Both the position numbers and the translations under genes were made by a program. Below, piece after piece: positions 16,584 to 24,752 of a stretch of 34,604 bases of DNA (position 1 is its first letter; the number at the start of each line of letters is the position of its first letter). Location of the stretch: contig NZ_LT732525.1 of assembly GCF_900155545.1 (NCBI RefSeq), positions 49,135 through 83,738 on the forward strand. The letters run 5' to 3'. The stretch is from Clostridium sp. Marseille-P2415 (lineage in GTDB: Bacteria > Bacillota > Clostridia > Lachnospirales > Lachnospiraceae). The notes under the pieces are model-generated. The model did no database searches. It was given only the letters and a program-made list of their open reading frames with translations, and was not told where the DNA came from.

Positions 16584-16654
16584 CATTTATGCTCAATATT
16601 TATGATTTATAAACACTTATATTTCCAATTAAAAATTCCTTCCAATACGAGGAT

Positions 16655-17560
16655 TTATCTTTTCCGCAGGCGGACACCATGAACATTTAAGATACGGACC
16701 CGGACTGCATCCGGAATCAATTCATACAACACATTATCAATCTCAACGACAGGAATTTCTCCTGTTGTCTTTATCTGACAGATATGACCATTGGACTCAA
16801 GGAATTTTTTTACATCAGCAATGCGTTCGCCGGCATCAGCGAACATTTTTCCTGTCTCTATGAATATGGAATCGTTTTGGGGAGGGACCGGCTTCTTAGA
16901 TAGAAAACCTCTTTTCTCCCGCGATGTATCTTCTTTCCATGCAGCACGGGACAGACTTTCCCCCAGGCCATGTTCCAGCACTTTATCCGCTGCTTCCGGT
17001 GAGATGATATTTTGCAGGTCACCGCTTTGCTTTAACAGCCAGATCAGAAAAATCACTTCATCCGTGGCTGCATCACTGCCCGATGCTCCTTTTCCGATCT
17101 GCCCGGTAATATCATGATATTCCCCATAGGACGATCTGTATTGTCTGATTTTCCCCCCGGCTGTCCTTCGCTTTAAGTCGCACTCCAAAAGTGAAGGGAT
17201 CATATCGAAAAGGCCTTCTCCGGCCATTTCATCGATGAGTTTCTTAGCCCACCCGGCACACGCATCCTGTGGAATGGCTGCTAACCGGTTCACCCATTCT
17301 GCAATGGTAAGGCCGTTGGTGCCTTTTCCGTCTAACATATCATATACCAGCTTCTCATTTTCACGAAACGTCCCCGGTGCATCGTAGATAAAGAAATATT
17401 TGTGATTAACCTCCACCATTTTTTCAGACAGAATAAAATCAAAAAATTGAGACGCTACCATACAGCGTTCTCTTAAAGGCCCTATCTCCGGCGTTTTTGT
17501 TACCTGTACTCCATTCAAAGAAATAAGTGCAAATTTTTTTGACAAGGTCAGATCACTCAT
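16655..17560 (-). CDS. Uncharacterised protein, possibly GPP34-like
   Basis: A cytoplasmic 301-residue protein beginning MSDLTLSKKFALISLNGVQ. The ATG at 17560-17558 follows AAGGAGGGGGATTTTG; the in-frame ATG at 17599 has its purine run only one base away. The order of features resembles the GPP34 (Golgi phosphoprotein 3-like) fold known from actinobacterial proteins: LTL-ALISL at the start, ASQFFDFILSEKMVEVN, then TIAEWVNRLA, LIDEMAGEGLFDM, and late DEVIFLIWLLKQSGDLQNII. That assignment is from pattern only. The gene is monocistronic, between its own promoter and two terminators. Confidence 0.6.
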   Translation of the reverse strand: MSDLTLSKKFALISLNGVQVTKTPEIGPLRERCMVASQFFDFILSEKMVEVNHKYFFIYDAPGTFRENEKLVYDMLDGKGTNGLTIAEWVNRLAAIPQDACAGWAKKLIDEMAGEGLFDMIPSLLECDLKRRTAGGKIRQYRSSYGEYHDITGQIGKGASGSDAATDEVIFLIWLLKQSGDLQNIISPEAADKVLEHGLGESLSRAAWKEDTSREKRGFLSKKPVPPQNDSIFIETGKMFADAGERIADVKKFLESNGHICQIKTTGEIPVVEIDNVLYELIPDAVRVRILNVHGVRLRKR

Positions 17561-17655
17561 CAAAATCCCCCTCCTTAATCGTACTGTTTGAAATTTCATA
17601 CCTTCCTGAAATAAGTACCGCCTAAACGGCTTCCATTCTAAAAATTTCTCTCTCC

Positions 17656-17685
17656 ATTATACCACTGTATGGGTCATTTTTGCAA
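17656..17685 (-). promoter_or_regulatory. Promoter of the GPP34-like gene
   Basis: Minus strand TTGCAA (17685-17680), 18-bp spacer, TATAAT (17661-17656). Predicted start near 17649, leaving a leader of about 90 nt. It lies just downstream of the terminator of the preceding operon. Confidence 0.68.
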
Positions 17686-17723
17686 AGCCTGATGAGTGAA
17701 AATATTGCTTTATTTCAAAGAAA

Positions 17724-17764
17724 ATGCTGAAGGCGAAACTCCTTAAAAGTTTCGCCCTCAGCAT
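17724..17764 (-). terminator. Terminator of the sugar-sensing operon
   Basis: ATGCTGA-A-GGCGAAACT pairs with AGTTTCGCC-C-TCAGCAT (16 bp with one mismatch, 7-nt loop). On the minus strand TTTTCTTTG follows directly. It lies 20 bases after the stop of the last gene. Confidence 0.88.
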
Positions 17765-17783
17765 AGATGCAGATGCTTCCTTT

Positions 17784-19100
17784 TTATTTCTGCTGCTGCA
17801 GATATTTACTGACCGTCCTCTGGAATATTTTCATGCTGCTGTCTACATTCTTGTTTTCCTGCAGAATTTTGGATACTTCCCCATCGGCCAGATTCATGAC
17901 CTGCTGGTACTGCAGGAACTTGGGCTCAATGATGCCATTCTCAATGACATTATAAAGCAGGGCGCTGCTGATGACCTGCTCCCCCTCATCCATGTCCTCC
18001 TGGAGGTAATCCGCCCCTTCTTTGGAGGAAGCCACAGCCTTTAAGGCCGGGACTCCCTGGGAATACCGGAAGACATCCATCTGCATTTCCTCCGTATAGG
18101 TCAGCTGCTTTAAAAATTCCCAGGCAAGTTTTTCATGCTTGGTCCTGCTGCCCACCCCCATTAAAAGCGCATCTACCTTTGATATGTTTTCTCCCTCTCC
18201 TCCTGCAGGAAAGGTTATGCAGTCCCACTGGAACCTGGTGTACTTCTTAATGCGGTAAGGATAGGTCTTGTAAGTACGGTATTCCGCAAAGGTCAGGGGC
18301 ATGAAGGCCACACTTCCCTCATTAAAGTCTTCCTGCGTCACGCTCTGTCCCTGGTTTAAGTCATCTAACCGTTTGACGTATTTGATGGCATCCAACACCC
18401 GGCCATCCGTAAATGACAGCTGACCGTGGTCTTCATCGTACAGCTTTCCGCCGCTGGTGTAAAACGCATCCCGCCAGCTGTAATTATAGGTGCCGAACTG
18501 ATCTAAGAGCCCATCCTTGTCCGTATCCTTCGTTACTTTCCTGCATATTTCATACATATCCTCCCAGGTCCAGTTTTCCTTTGGCATCCGGATATTCTCC
18601 TTTGCCAGCAGGGACTTATTTACAAACATCAGGGTCGGGACCGTTTCATAGGGAAGGGCATATTGGTGGCCTCCATAACGGCCTGTATTTAAGGCTGTGG
18701 TAAAAAAATCCTCCTTGTGAAACGCAGCATCTCCCTCGATCAGCTCGTCTAAATTCTTCATAACTCCTAAGGATGTGAACTTATCAAAATCCGAATCCAG
18801 GACCATGAATACATCCGGCATCTCCCCCTCCAAAAGCTTGCGGGCGCACCACTCCGAATAATCCTCTCTTGCAATTCCGCTGTAATAATGGATTTTTACA
18901 TTTGGATGGGTTTCCTCAAAGCGTTTGATCGCTTTGTCCACGATCTTAAAGCTGTTAGCGCTGGCCACATCCCAATTGCTTCCTGTGAACATGCCGAATT
19001 CCAGAACGGTCTCCCGGTTCTTATGACGGTAAATCAAAGCCGCAGCGGTCAGCGCCACAATGACAGCACCCACGCCAAGGCGCATCCTCCATTTTCCCAT
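17784..19100 (-). CDS. Membrane-anchored extracellular solute-binding protein (family 1, MalE-like)
   Basis: A 438-residue sugar-binding-type protein. The N-terminal hydrophobic helix (GVGAVIVALTAAALIY, ~9-24) is followed by charged residues and has no lipobox Cys, so the protein is probably anchored by an uncleaved helix. Family 1 features include FEETHPNVKIHYYSG, EGEMPDVFMVLD, a central ALPYETVPTLMFVNKSLL and a C-terminal helical lobe. No MalFG-type permease genes are near. Being last in an operon with a histidine kinase and response regulator, it more likely assists sensing than transport; this is inference. It follows the response regulator by 33 bases. Confidence 0.85.
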   Translation of the reverse strand: MGKWRMRLGVGAVIVALTAAALIYRHKNRETVLEFGMFTGSNWDVASANSFKIVDKAIKRFEETHPNVKIHYYSGIAREDYSEWCARKLLEGEMPDVFMVLDSDFDKFTSLGVMKNLDELIEGDAAFHKEDFFTTALNTGRYGGHQYALPYETVPTLMFVNKSLLAKENIRMPKENWTWEDMYEICRKVTKDTDKDGLLDQFGTYNYSWRDAFYTSGGKLYDEDHGQLSFTDGRVLDAIKYVKRLDDLNQGQSVTQEDFNEGSVAFMPLTFAEYRTYKTYPYRIKKYTRFQWDCITFPAGGEGENISKVDALLMGVGSRTKHEKLAWEFLKQLTYTEEMQMDVFRYSQGVPALKAVASSKEGADYLQEDMDEGEQVISSALLYNVIENGIIEPKFLQYQQVMNLADGEVSKILQENKNVDSSMKIFQRTVSKYLQQQK

Positions 19101-19133
19101 TCCTGTTTCCCCTCTGCTTCCGATTGCTTCCTT

Positions 19134-19802
19134 CTAGGTTTCCATCCGCTTCCTCACATTGGTCTGGACCGCCCAGATCGCCAGCTGGGTCCGGTCCCTC
19201 AAATCCAGCTTATTTAAAATCGTGCTTAAATAGTTGCGGACCGTCCCCTCCGACAGGTTTAAAGTCTTTGCGATTTCCCGGTTGCTGGACCCTTTCTCCA
19301 CCTGGGCAATGATCTTCCACTCCGTCCTGGTCAGCTCTTCCATGTTCTTTTCCCTCACGGAAATGGTGTAATCGGCCTGTGCCATCTGGGAAAAGAACCG
19401 GAGCACCTTTGCCGCGATATCCGGATTGATCATGGCCCAACCATTGTAAACGGTGTTTATGGCATTCGCCAGCTCATCCATGGATACGCCCTTTAACATA
19501 TACCCGCTGGCTCCGTATTTCAGCGCATTGTACACATATTCATCATCATCAAAGGTGGTCAGTATGATGATCTTGATCTGGGGATAGCTTTCCTTGATGA
19601 TCTTTGTGCACTGTACGCCGTCCATTTTCGGCATCCGCACATCCATTAAGATCACATCCGGCACATTCTTCCTTACGCACCGGATTACATCCTGACCGTC
19701 AATGGCCACATCGGTCACAGTCATATCCTGCCTGCTGTTTAACACGATCTGCAGGCTCTGACGGATCAATTCCTGATCATCCGCAATCAATACTTTAATC
19801 AT
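19134..19802 (-). CDS. LuxR/NarL-type response regulator
   Basis: A 222-residue DNA-binding response regulator. The receiver domain has the acidic pair DD (8-9), phospho-acceptor D54 in ILMDVRMPKMDG, the TTFDDDEYV switch Thr and the conserved Lys in YMLKG. The C-terminal HTH is of LuxR type: LTRTEWKIIAQVEKGSSNREIAKTLNLSEGTVRNYLSTILNKL is its core, of which SNREIAKTLNLSEGTVRN is diagnostic. The ATG at 19802 was chosen because it overlaps the kinase stop by 8 bases and follows GGAGGGGGGAGACCT. It is the partner of the kinase just upstream. Confidence 0.93.
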   Translation of the reverse strand: MIKVLIADDQELIRQSLQIVLNSRQDMTVTDVAIDGQDVIRCVRKNVPDVILMDVRMPKMDGVQCTKIIKESYPQIKIIILTTFDDDEYVYNALKYGASGYMLKGVSMDELANAINTVYNGWAMINPDIAAKVLRFFSQMAQADYTISVREKNMEELTRTEWKIIAQVEKGSSNREIAKTLNLSEGTVRNYLSTILNKLDLRDRTQLAIWAVQTNVRKRMET

Positions 19803-21108
19803 AGGTCTCCCCCCTCCGGATCGGTATCCTTGCATTGACAATGAATCCATCGCTTCCATCAAATGTTACAACGCCGTTTAACATCCTGATCCGTTCTTTC
19901 ATATGTTTCGTGCCGAAGCCGCTTTTGATCTCCTTGCATCCGATCCCATTATCCTTGATCTGAATCAGGATGTCCTGATTTTCTCTTTTTATGGTAACCC
20001 ATATTTCTCCGGCATGCCCGTGGCGTATGGCATTTGTAATGCCTTCCTGGATAACGCGGTAGATGGCATTTTCCTCATCTTCATCAAATTTTAAGTTCTG
20101 GGCCCTGCAATCAAAGTAGACCCTTGTCCCGGACACAGAGTTAATATCGGTCACCATCTTGTTGATGGCGTACTCCAGGCTGAGACGCTCCAGGGCATCC
20201 GGCCTTAATTCGCTGACCGAACGGCGGATATCCTTTATTCCATCCCTTGTGACCTTGGAGATCAGTTCCAGCTGCTGTTTTGTCTGCTCCGGTGAGGTGC
20301 CGATGATGGCAAGGCAGGCGTCGATCCCGGCTGCGATCCCGGTTAACGTATGGCCCAGGGTATCGTGGATTTCCCGTGCCAGACGGTTGCGTTCTCTTGT
20401 CTCCGCCATTTTTTCGGCCATAAGGGAATACTTCTGAAGCTGTTCGTTCACCTCATGGAGCTTTTCATTCAGCTCATGGATCTCATCTAAATTTCCCTGC
20501 TGCTCGTTGATGATGTTGACGCAGTATACGACAAATACGATGACATTTAAGGATACCAGAATATTATAGATACTTAAAAGATACTGCTGCACCGATGCGC
20601 TGTAATAGGAAATATAGTCCTGAATGGAATACAGGGGATAGGATATGGACAAAAGCTCATAGTCTGCCAGAATAAAGCTTCCAATTGCGACGGCCGCAAG
20701 GATATACCTGGATTTTCCGTTTTTCACATACATGATGACATTGGAAAATACCAGAAGAAGAATCCCGTTGTAATTGAAATTCAACACAATGATAATGGCA
20801 AAGCAGATGAGAAAATCCGCAACCAGGCTGGTCAGAATGACCTTGCTGTTATTGGGGAATAAGCGGTCCCGGATCACCATGCTCAAGATCAGCAGCCCCA
20901 GAAGAAGGGCGCAGAGCCATATCTTTGCATAGGGATACCAGACGATGGCCTGGATTCCGTTTAAGAATTCCCTGGCCCCGTATCCACGGCGGATTTTTTC
21001 AATTGTCCAATATATAAACAGGCTGATTCCCATGACCGATATCATGTTCAGAGCCAGGATCCCCACCTGAAGGATACGGATCCTGCTGTTAAATTTATTT
21101 GCTTCCAT
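19795..21108 (-). CDS. Sensor histidine kinase (HisKA_3, DesK/LiaS group)
   Basis: A 437-residue membrane kinase. About six hydrophobic segments occupy residues 12-200, followed by a coiled-coil linker (EIHELNEKLHEVNEQLQKY). The HisKA_3 box NRLAREIHDTLGHTLTG has phospho-acceptor H248. The HATPase domain shows GITNAIRHG and DNGIGC with a G-rich FGTKHMKERI lid. The sensor region is mostly membrane-embedded with little outside the cell, so ligand input probably comes from the neighbouring binding proteins. It lies nine bases after the RbsB-like gene and overlaps the regulator gene by eight. Confidence 0.93.
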   Translation of the reverse strand: MEANKFNSRIRILQVGILALNMISVMGISLFIYWTIEKIRRGYGAREFLNGIQAIVWYPYAKIWLCALLLGLLILSMVIRDRLFPNNSKVILTSLVADFLICFAIIIVLNFNYNGILLLVFSNVIMYVKNGKSRYILAAVAIGSFILADYELLSISYPLYSIQDYISYYSASVQQYLLSIYNILVSLNVIVFVVYCVNIINEQQGNLDEIHELNEKLHEVNEQLQKYSLMAEKMAETRERNRLAREIHDTLGHTLTGIAAGIDACLAIIGTSPEQTKQQLELISKVTRDGIKDIRRSVSELRPDALERLSLEYAINKMVTDINSVSGTRVYFDCRAQNLKFDEDEENAIYRVIQEGITNAIRHGHAGEIWVTIKRENQDILIQIKDNGIGCKEIKSGFGTKHMKERIRMLNGVVTFDGSDGFIVNARIPIRRGETYD

Positions 21109-21117
21109 ATCTCGTCC

Positions 21118-22074
21118 CTACTGCCATCCGTCAATTTCATAGTTTTTAAGATTATCCCTTGTGATCAGGGTACTGGGCAGACTGATATACTGGTCCACCG
21201 GCTCTCCGGCCAGATACCGGTAAGCTGTTTCTGCCGCTACCCGGCCAATGGACTTGGGGCTCTGGGCACTGGTCCCGGTTACGTACCCCATATCCAGGAT
21301 CGCCTTGAAATCAGGGGAACCGTCGATCCCGTAAATTAAGACCCCCTCTTCCTTCCTGGCCTGCTGCAGGGCTGCCAGGGCGCCCAGGGCTGTGGGGTCG
21401 TTGCCGCCCAGTATGACATCAAAGTTGATGTCCTTGCGCAGAACCTCTTCCATTACCTTGGAGGCCACCTCGATTTCACCGGCCGCTGCATGGCGGTACA
21501 CCACCCGGTAATTGTCATTGCCTGCGATGGCATCCGTAAATCCCCTGGACCGGTAAGTGATGGACGTCTGAATGGGATTGTCCAGGATCACGATATCAGC
21601 GGATTTTTTCCGCTTCATCATATCCTGTGCACAAAGCTGTCCTGCCTGGTAATTATCCGTTTCTATGATGGATATGACAGAATCCCGGTCCTTTACCACC
21701 GTATCCACATTGATGACGGCAACCCCGGCCTCTTTGCACGCATCAAGGGCCGGCTGAACGGCTTCCCAGTCCACAGGGTTCAAAAACAGCATGCAGATTC
21801 CTTCGTCGATCAGTTCCTGTATCTGTTCATTCTGCTTATTCTGGTCCTGGAGCGGGTCCCTGGTCAGAAGAATATCCCCATTGGCCTCCACCACCTCTTC
21901 GATTCCCTGCCCCAGCACATCGAAATAAGGATTGTTCCTGGTCATATAGGTGGCCCCGAAAAGGAGAGCTTCATGCTGCCGCACGCTCCCCTCTGTCCCT
22001 TTGCAGCCGGGCACCAGAGCCAATATCCCTATAGCCAGATAAAATATTCCTGCCTTCACCCTCATGTTTTTCAC
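21118..22074 (-). CDS. RbsB-like sugar-binding lipoprotein linked to the two-component system
   Basis: A type I periplasmic-binding-fold lipoprotein of 318 residues; the lipobox is LVPGC (Cys 24). It shows ATYMTRNNPYFDVLGQGIEE near the start, FLNPVDWEAVQPALDACKEAGVAVINVDT, and GGNDPTALGALAALQQA late. It closely resembles the transport binding protein at 24753-25850, including the ending (NLKNYEIDGWQ versus NVKDYGTDGWQ), so the two are paralogs. Its first place in the kinase operon, behind its own promoter, suggests a dedicated sensory binding protein that presents the sugar to the kinase. Confidence 0.9.
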   Translation of the reverse strand: MKNMRVKAGIFYLAIGILALVPGCKGTEGSVRQHEALLFGATYMTRNNPYFDVLGQGIEEVVEANGDILLTRDPLQDQNKQNEQIQELIDEGICMLFLNPVDWEAVQPALDACKEAGVAVINVDTVVKDRDSVISIIETDNYQAGQLCAQDMMKRKKSADIVILDNPIQTSITYRSRGFTDAIAGNDNYRVVYRHAAAGEIEVASKVMEEVLRKDINFDVILGGNDPTALGALAALQQARKEEGVLIYGIDGSPDFKAILDMGYVTGTSAQSPKSIGRVAAETAYRYLAGEPVDQYISLPSTLITRDNLKNYEIDGWQ

Positions 22075-22097
22075 TCTCCAATGCAGTTTCCTTTCGA

Positions 22098-22127
22098 ATT
22101 ATACCACAAAAAGCGTTCCTCTGTTAA
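22098..22127 (-). promoter_or_regulatory. Promoter of the sugar-sensing operon
   Basis: Minus strand TTAACA (22127-22122), 18-bp spacer, TATAAT (22103-22098). The -35 lies inside the loop of the upstream terminator hairpin. Predicted start near 22091 gives a very short leader to the start at 22074. Confidence 0.62.
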
Positions 22128-22136
22128 GGAAACGCT
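22112..22136 (-). terminator. Terminator after rbsC-like gene
   Basis: AGCGTTTCC and GGAACGCT pair with a one-base bulge and an 8-nt loop, followed on the minus strand by TTTTTGTGG. It sits 19 bases after the permease stop and overlaps the promoter of the next operon. Confidence 0.7.
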
Positions 22137-22155
22137 CCTTGCCGGAATCTTATTT

Positions 22156-23124
22156 TCAGTCCTTCTTTTTGTTTCTTAAATAATCTACGAATACAGCAAG
22201 AAGAATGACGATGCCCTTTACAACATACTGCCAGAAGGAATTGACATTCATCAGGTTCAGTCCGTTATTCAACACGCCGATGATGAGCCCTCCGATAATG
22301 GTTCCGCCGATTTTACCGGAGCCGCCGGCCATGGAGGTACCGCCGACCACAACCGCTGCAATGGCATCCATTTCCGCTCCGTCCCCTGCTGTGGGCTGTC
22401 CGGAGTACATGCGGGAAGCCAGCACAACGCCGGCCAGACCGGCCATGAGACCGGAATAGGTATGAACCAGTAATTTTACTCTGGCCGTACTGATACCGGA
22501 AAACTTCGCCGCCTGGGAATTTCCTCCCACCGCATAGATGTGGCGCCCCAGCTTTGCCTTATTCATTATGATTGCCGTAATGGCGAGAACAAATACCAGA
22601 ATTATGACAGGCGTGGGAATTCCGCCGATGTAGCCGGCGCCGAGGAACTGCCATTCCTTCGTTACCACGCGCACCGGAGAGCCTCCCGTATATACATAAG
22701 CCAGCCCCTTTGCCACATTCATGGTGGCCAGCGTCACGATAAACGGCGGAATGGTAGTCTTGGAAATCACGACTCCGTTTAACATGCCGACCATCATACC
22801 GACGAGCACGCCGATCAAAATGGCTGCAAATATGGGAAGATTGTAGCGGGCCACACAGCCGGCTGCAATACAGCCGGATAAGGCTATAATGGAACCTACG
22901 GAGAGGTCGATACCTCCCAGAATGATGACCATGGTCATGCCGCAGGCCAGAAACAGGTTTGATGAAATCTGCCTTAACACATTGAAGATGTTTTTGTGCG
23001 TCAGGAATGCACCGCTGGTCTTTGGAAATACGGATAAGAAAATACACAGGATCAGCAACGCCCCGATGATGCCGATATTATCTTTAAAATATTGCTTTAT
23101 ATTTTTTTGAAGTCTTGTTGTCAT
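22156..23124 (-). CDS. Ribose-type sugar ABC transporter permease (RbsC family)
   Basis: The membrane subunit of a monosaccharide importer, 322 residues with about eight to ten hydrophobic segments. Family marks are FLACGMTMVIILGGIDLSVGS, the GMLNGVVISKTTIPPFIVTLATM stretch, the RHIYAVGGNSQAAKFSGI motif and MDAIAAVVVGGTSMAGGSG. It probably works as a homodimer with the ATPase at 23144-24631. GAGGGGGAAAATCAA precedes the ATG. A terminator follows the gene. Confidence 0.94.
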   Translation of the reverse strand: MTTRLQKNIKQYFKDNIGIIGALLILCIFLSVFPKTSGAFLTHKNIFNVLRQISSNLFLACGMTMVIILGGIDLSVGSIIALSGCIAAGCVARYNLPIFAAILIGVLVGMMVGMLNGVVISKTTIPPFIVTLATMNVAKGLAYVYTGGSPVRVVTKEWQFLGAGYIGGIPTPVIILVFVLAITAIIMNKAKLGRHIYAVGGNSQAAKFSGISTARVKLLVHTYSGLMAGLAGVVLASRMYSGQPTAGDGAEMDAIAAVVVGGTSMAGGSGKIGGTIIGGLIIGVLNNGLNLMNVNSFWQYVVKGIVILLAVFVDYLRNKKKD

Positions 23125-23143
23125 TTGATTTTCCCCCTCTTTC

Positions 23144-24631
23144 CTACTTTGCTGCCAGCTTCATGATCTGTTCCTGGGTGACACATTCTTCATAGCTGAA
23201 GCAGCCTGTGATCCTGCCGTCGCACATGACATAGACACGGTCGCTCATGTTTAAGATCTCCGGCAGTTCGGACGAAATCATGATGATCGACATTCCATCC
23301 TTCACCAGTTCATTCATGATCGCGTAGATTTCTGATTTTGCCCCTACGTCCACCCCTCTGGTCGGTTCATCCAGGATCAGGATTTTCGGGGAAGTGGCAA
23401 GCCATCTGCCGATCATGACCTTCTGCTGGTTTCCGCCGGATAAATTTCCGATCAGCTGTTCCTGGGACGGTGTCTTTGTATCCATCATATCAATATATTT
23501 CTGGGTGATCTTCTCTTCCTTTTTTGTATCCACCCAGATTCCTTTTATAAAGGATTTGAGCACTTCAATGGTAGAGTTGAAACGGACCGTCTGTACCTTA
23601 TAAAGCCCCTCCTGCTTCCGGTCCTCCGGCACCAGGGCGATTCCATATTTCATGGCATCAATGGGGGATTTGATTTTTACTTCCTTACCTTCTACAAATA
23701 TCTCTCCGGTTGAACCGGGGGTAAGGCCGAAAATACATTTCATGGCTTCGCTGCGCCCCGCTCCCACAAGTCCTGCAAATCCTATGATTTCACCTTTATG
23801 CAGTTCAAAGCTGGCTCCTTTTACCATCTTTCCGTCTGCTATATTTTCACATTTTAATACAACTTCACCTGGTTCTAAGTAATCACGGGTATAATACTTG
23901 GTCAATTCCCGCCCGACCATCATGGCGATCAGCTTATCTCTCGTTGTTTCCTTCATGTTTTCCGTTCCCACAAATGCACCATCCCGTAAAACCGTCACCC
24001 TGTCGCATATCTGTTCCAGTTCATCCATCTTGTGGGAGATGTAAATGATTCCTACGCCTTTCTTCGTCAGCGCCCGCATGGTTTCAAACAGGAACTCCAC
24101 CTCTTTGTCCGATATGGAGGAGGTTGGTTCATCCATGACAAGAATCCTGGAGTTATAGGAAATGGCCTTAACGATCTCCACCATCTGCTGCTGGGCAATG
24201 GTTAAATCCTTGATCAGTGCCCCTGCATGAATGTTCATGTGATAGGCATCCAATAAATTCTGGGCTTCTCTGTCCATAATTTCATGGTTGATCCAGCCCC
24301 CTTTTCCGGGCTCCCGTCCCAGAAAGATATTTTCTGCTACGGTCATATATGGAACCAGTACCAGCTCCTGATGGATGATGGAGATACCGTTTGCATGGGA
24401 TGCGCCTACTCCGTCAATTACCACCTTTTGGCCATCAATGAAAATATCCCCCTCTTCCGCTATATAAATGCCGCCCAAAACCTTTATTAACGTTGACTTG
24501 CCGGCTCCGTTCTCTCCAAGAAGCGCATGGACCTCACCGGCACGAAGTTCCAGATCCACCCCCTGAAGCGCTTTTACTCCGGGGAAGGATTTATGGATAT
24601 TTTTCATTTGAAGCAGAATTTTTTCACTCAT
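23144..24631 (-). CDS. Sugar ABC transporter ATPase with two ABC domains (RbsA/MglA family)
   Basis: A double ATPase of 495 residues energising monosaccharide import. The first domain has Walker A GENGAGKST, signature-like LTIAQQQMVEIVKAI and Walker B ILVMDEPTSSI. The second has the degenerate P-loop GLVGAGRSE typical of this family, signature LSGGNQQKVMIGRWLA and LILDEPTRGVDVGAKSEIY. VPEDRKQEGLY is also characteristic. It is followed 19 bases later by the permease and preceded by a strong hairpin that separates it from the binding-protein gene. Confidence 0.95.
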   Translation of the reverse strand: MSEKILLQMKNIHKSFPGVKALQGVDLELRAGEVHALLGENGAGKSTLIKVLGGIYIAEEGDIFIDGQKVVIDGVGASHANGISIIHQELVLVPYMTVAENIFLGREPGKGGWINHEIMDREAQNLLDAYHMNIHAGALIKDLTIAQQQMVEIVKAISYNSRILVMDEPTSSISDKEVEFLFETMRALTKKGVGIIYISHKMDELEQICDRVTVLRDGAFVGTENMKETTRDKLIAMMVGRELTKYYTRDYLEPGEVVLKCENIADGKMVKGASFELHKGEIIGFAGLVGAGRSEAMKCIFGLTPGSTGEIFVEGKEVKIKSPIDAMKYGIALVPEDRKQEGLYKVQTVRFNSTIEVLKSFIKGIWVDTKKEEKITQKYIDMMDTKTPSQEQLIGNLSGGNQQKVMIGRWLATSPKILILDEPTRGVDVGAKSEIYAIMNELVKDGMSIIMISSELPEILNMSDRVYVMCDGRITGCFSYEECVTQEQIMKLAAK

Positions 24632-24683
24632 AAACTCACCTGCCTGTTCTTACATTTGCTTTGCCTTCCGGGATTTATCCGTT

Positions 24684-24736
24684 AAAAAATGCCCGCCCCC
24701 GGTACACCGGACCCGCAGATGTACCAAGGGGCACAG
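24684..24736 (-). terminator. Attenuator-type hairpin between binding protein and ATPase genes
   Basis: On the minus strand a GC-rich structure (GCCCC-TT-GGTACA pairing with TGTACC-GGGGGC) is followed by GGGCATTTTTTAAC. It lies right after the binding-protein stop and about 50 bases before the ATPase start. It probably terminates most transcripts, giving excess binding protein over RbsA/RbsC. Confidence 0.7.
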
Positions 24737-24752
24737 CACTCTTAAGTTTCCA

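Noticed and set aside
16405-16596. 63-residue ORF on the minus strand across the terminator
   Set aside because: It reads through the terminator stem and the MerR-type promoter and has no ribosome binding site.
22205-22782. Plus-strand ORFs opposite the rbsC-like gene
   Set aside because: They are mirror readings of a confidently identified permease and lack start signals.
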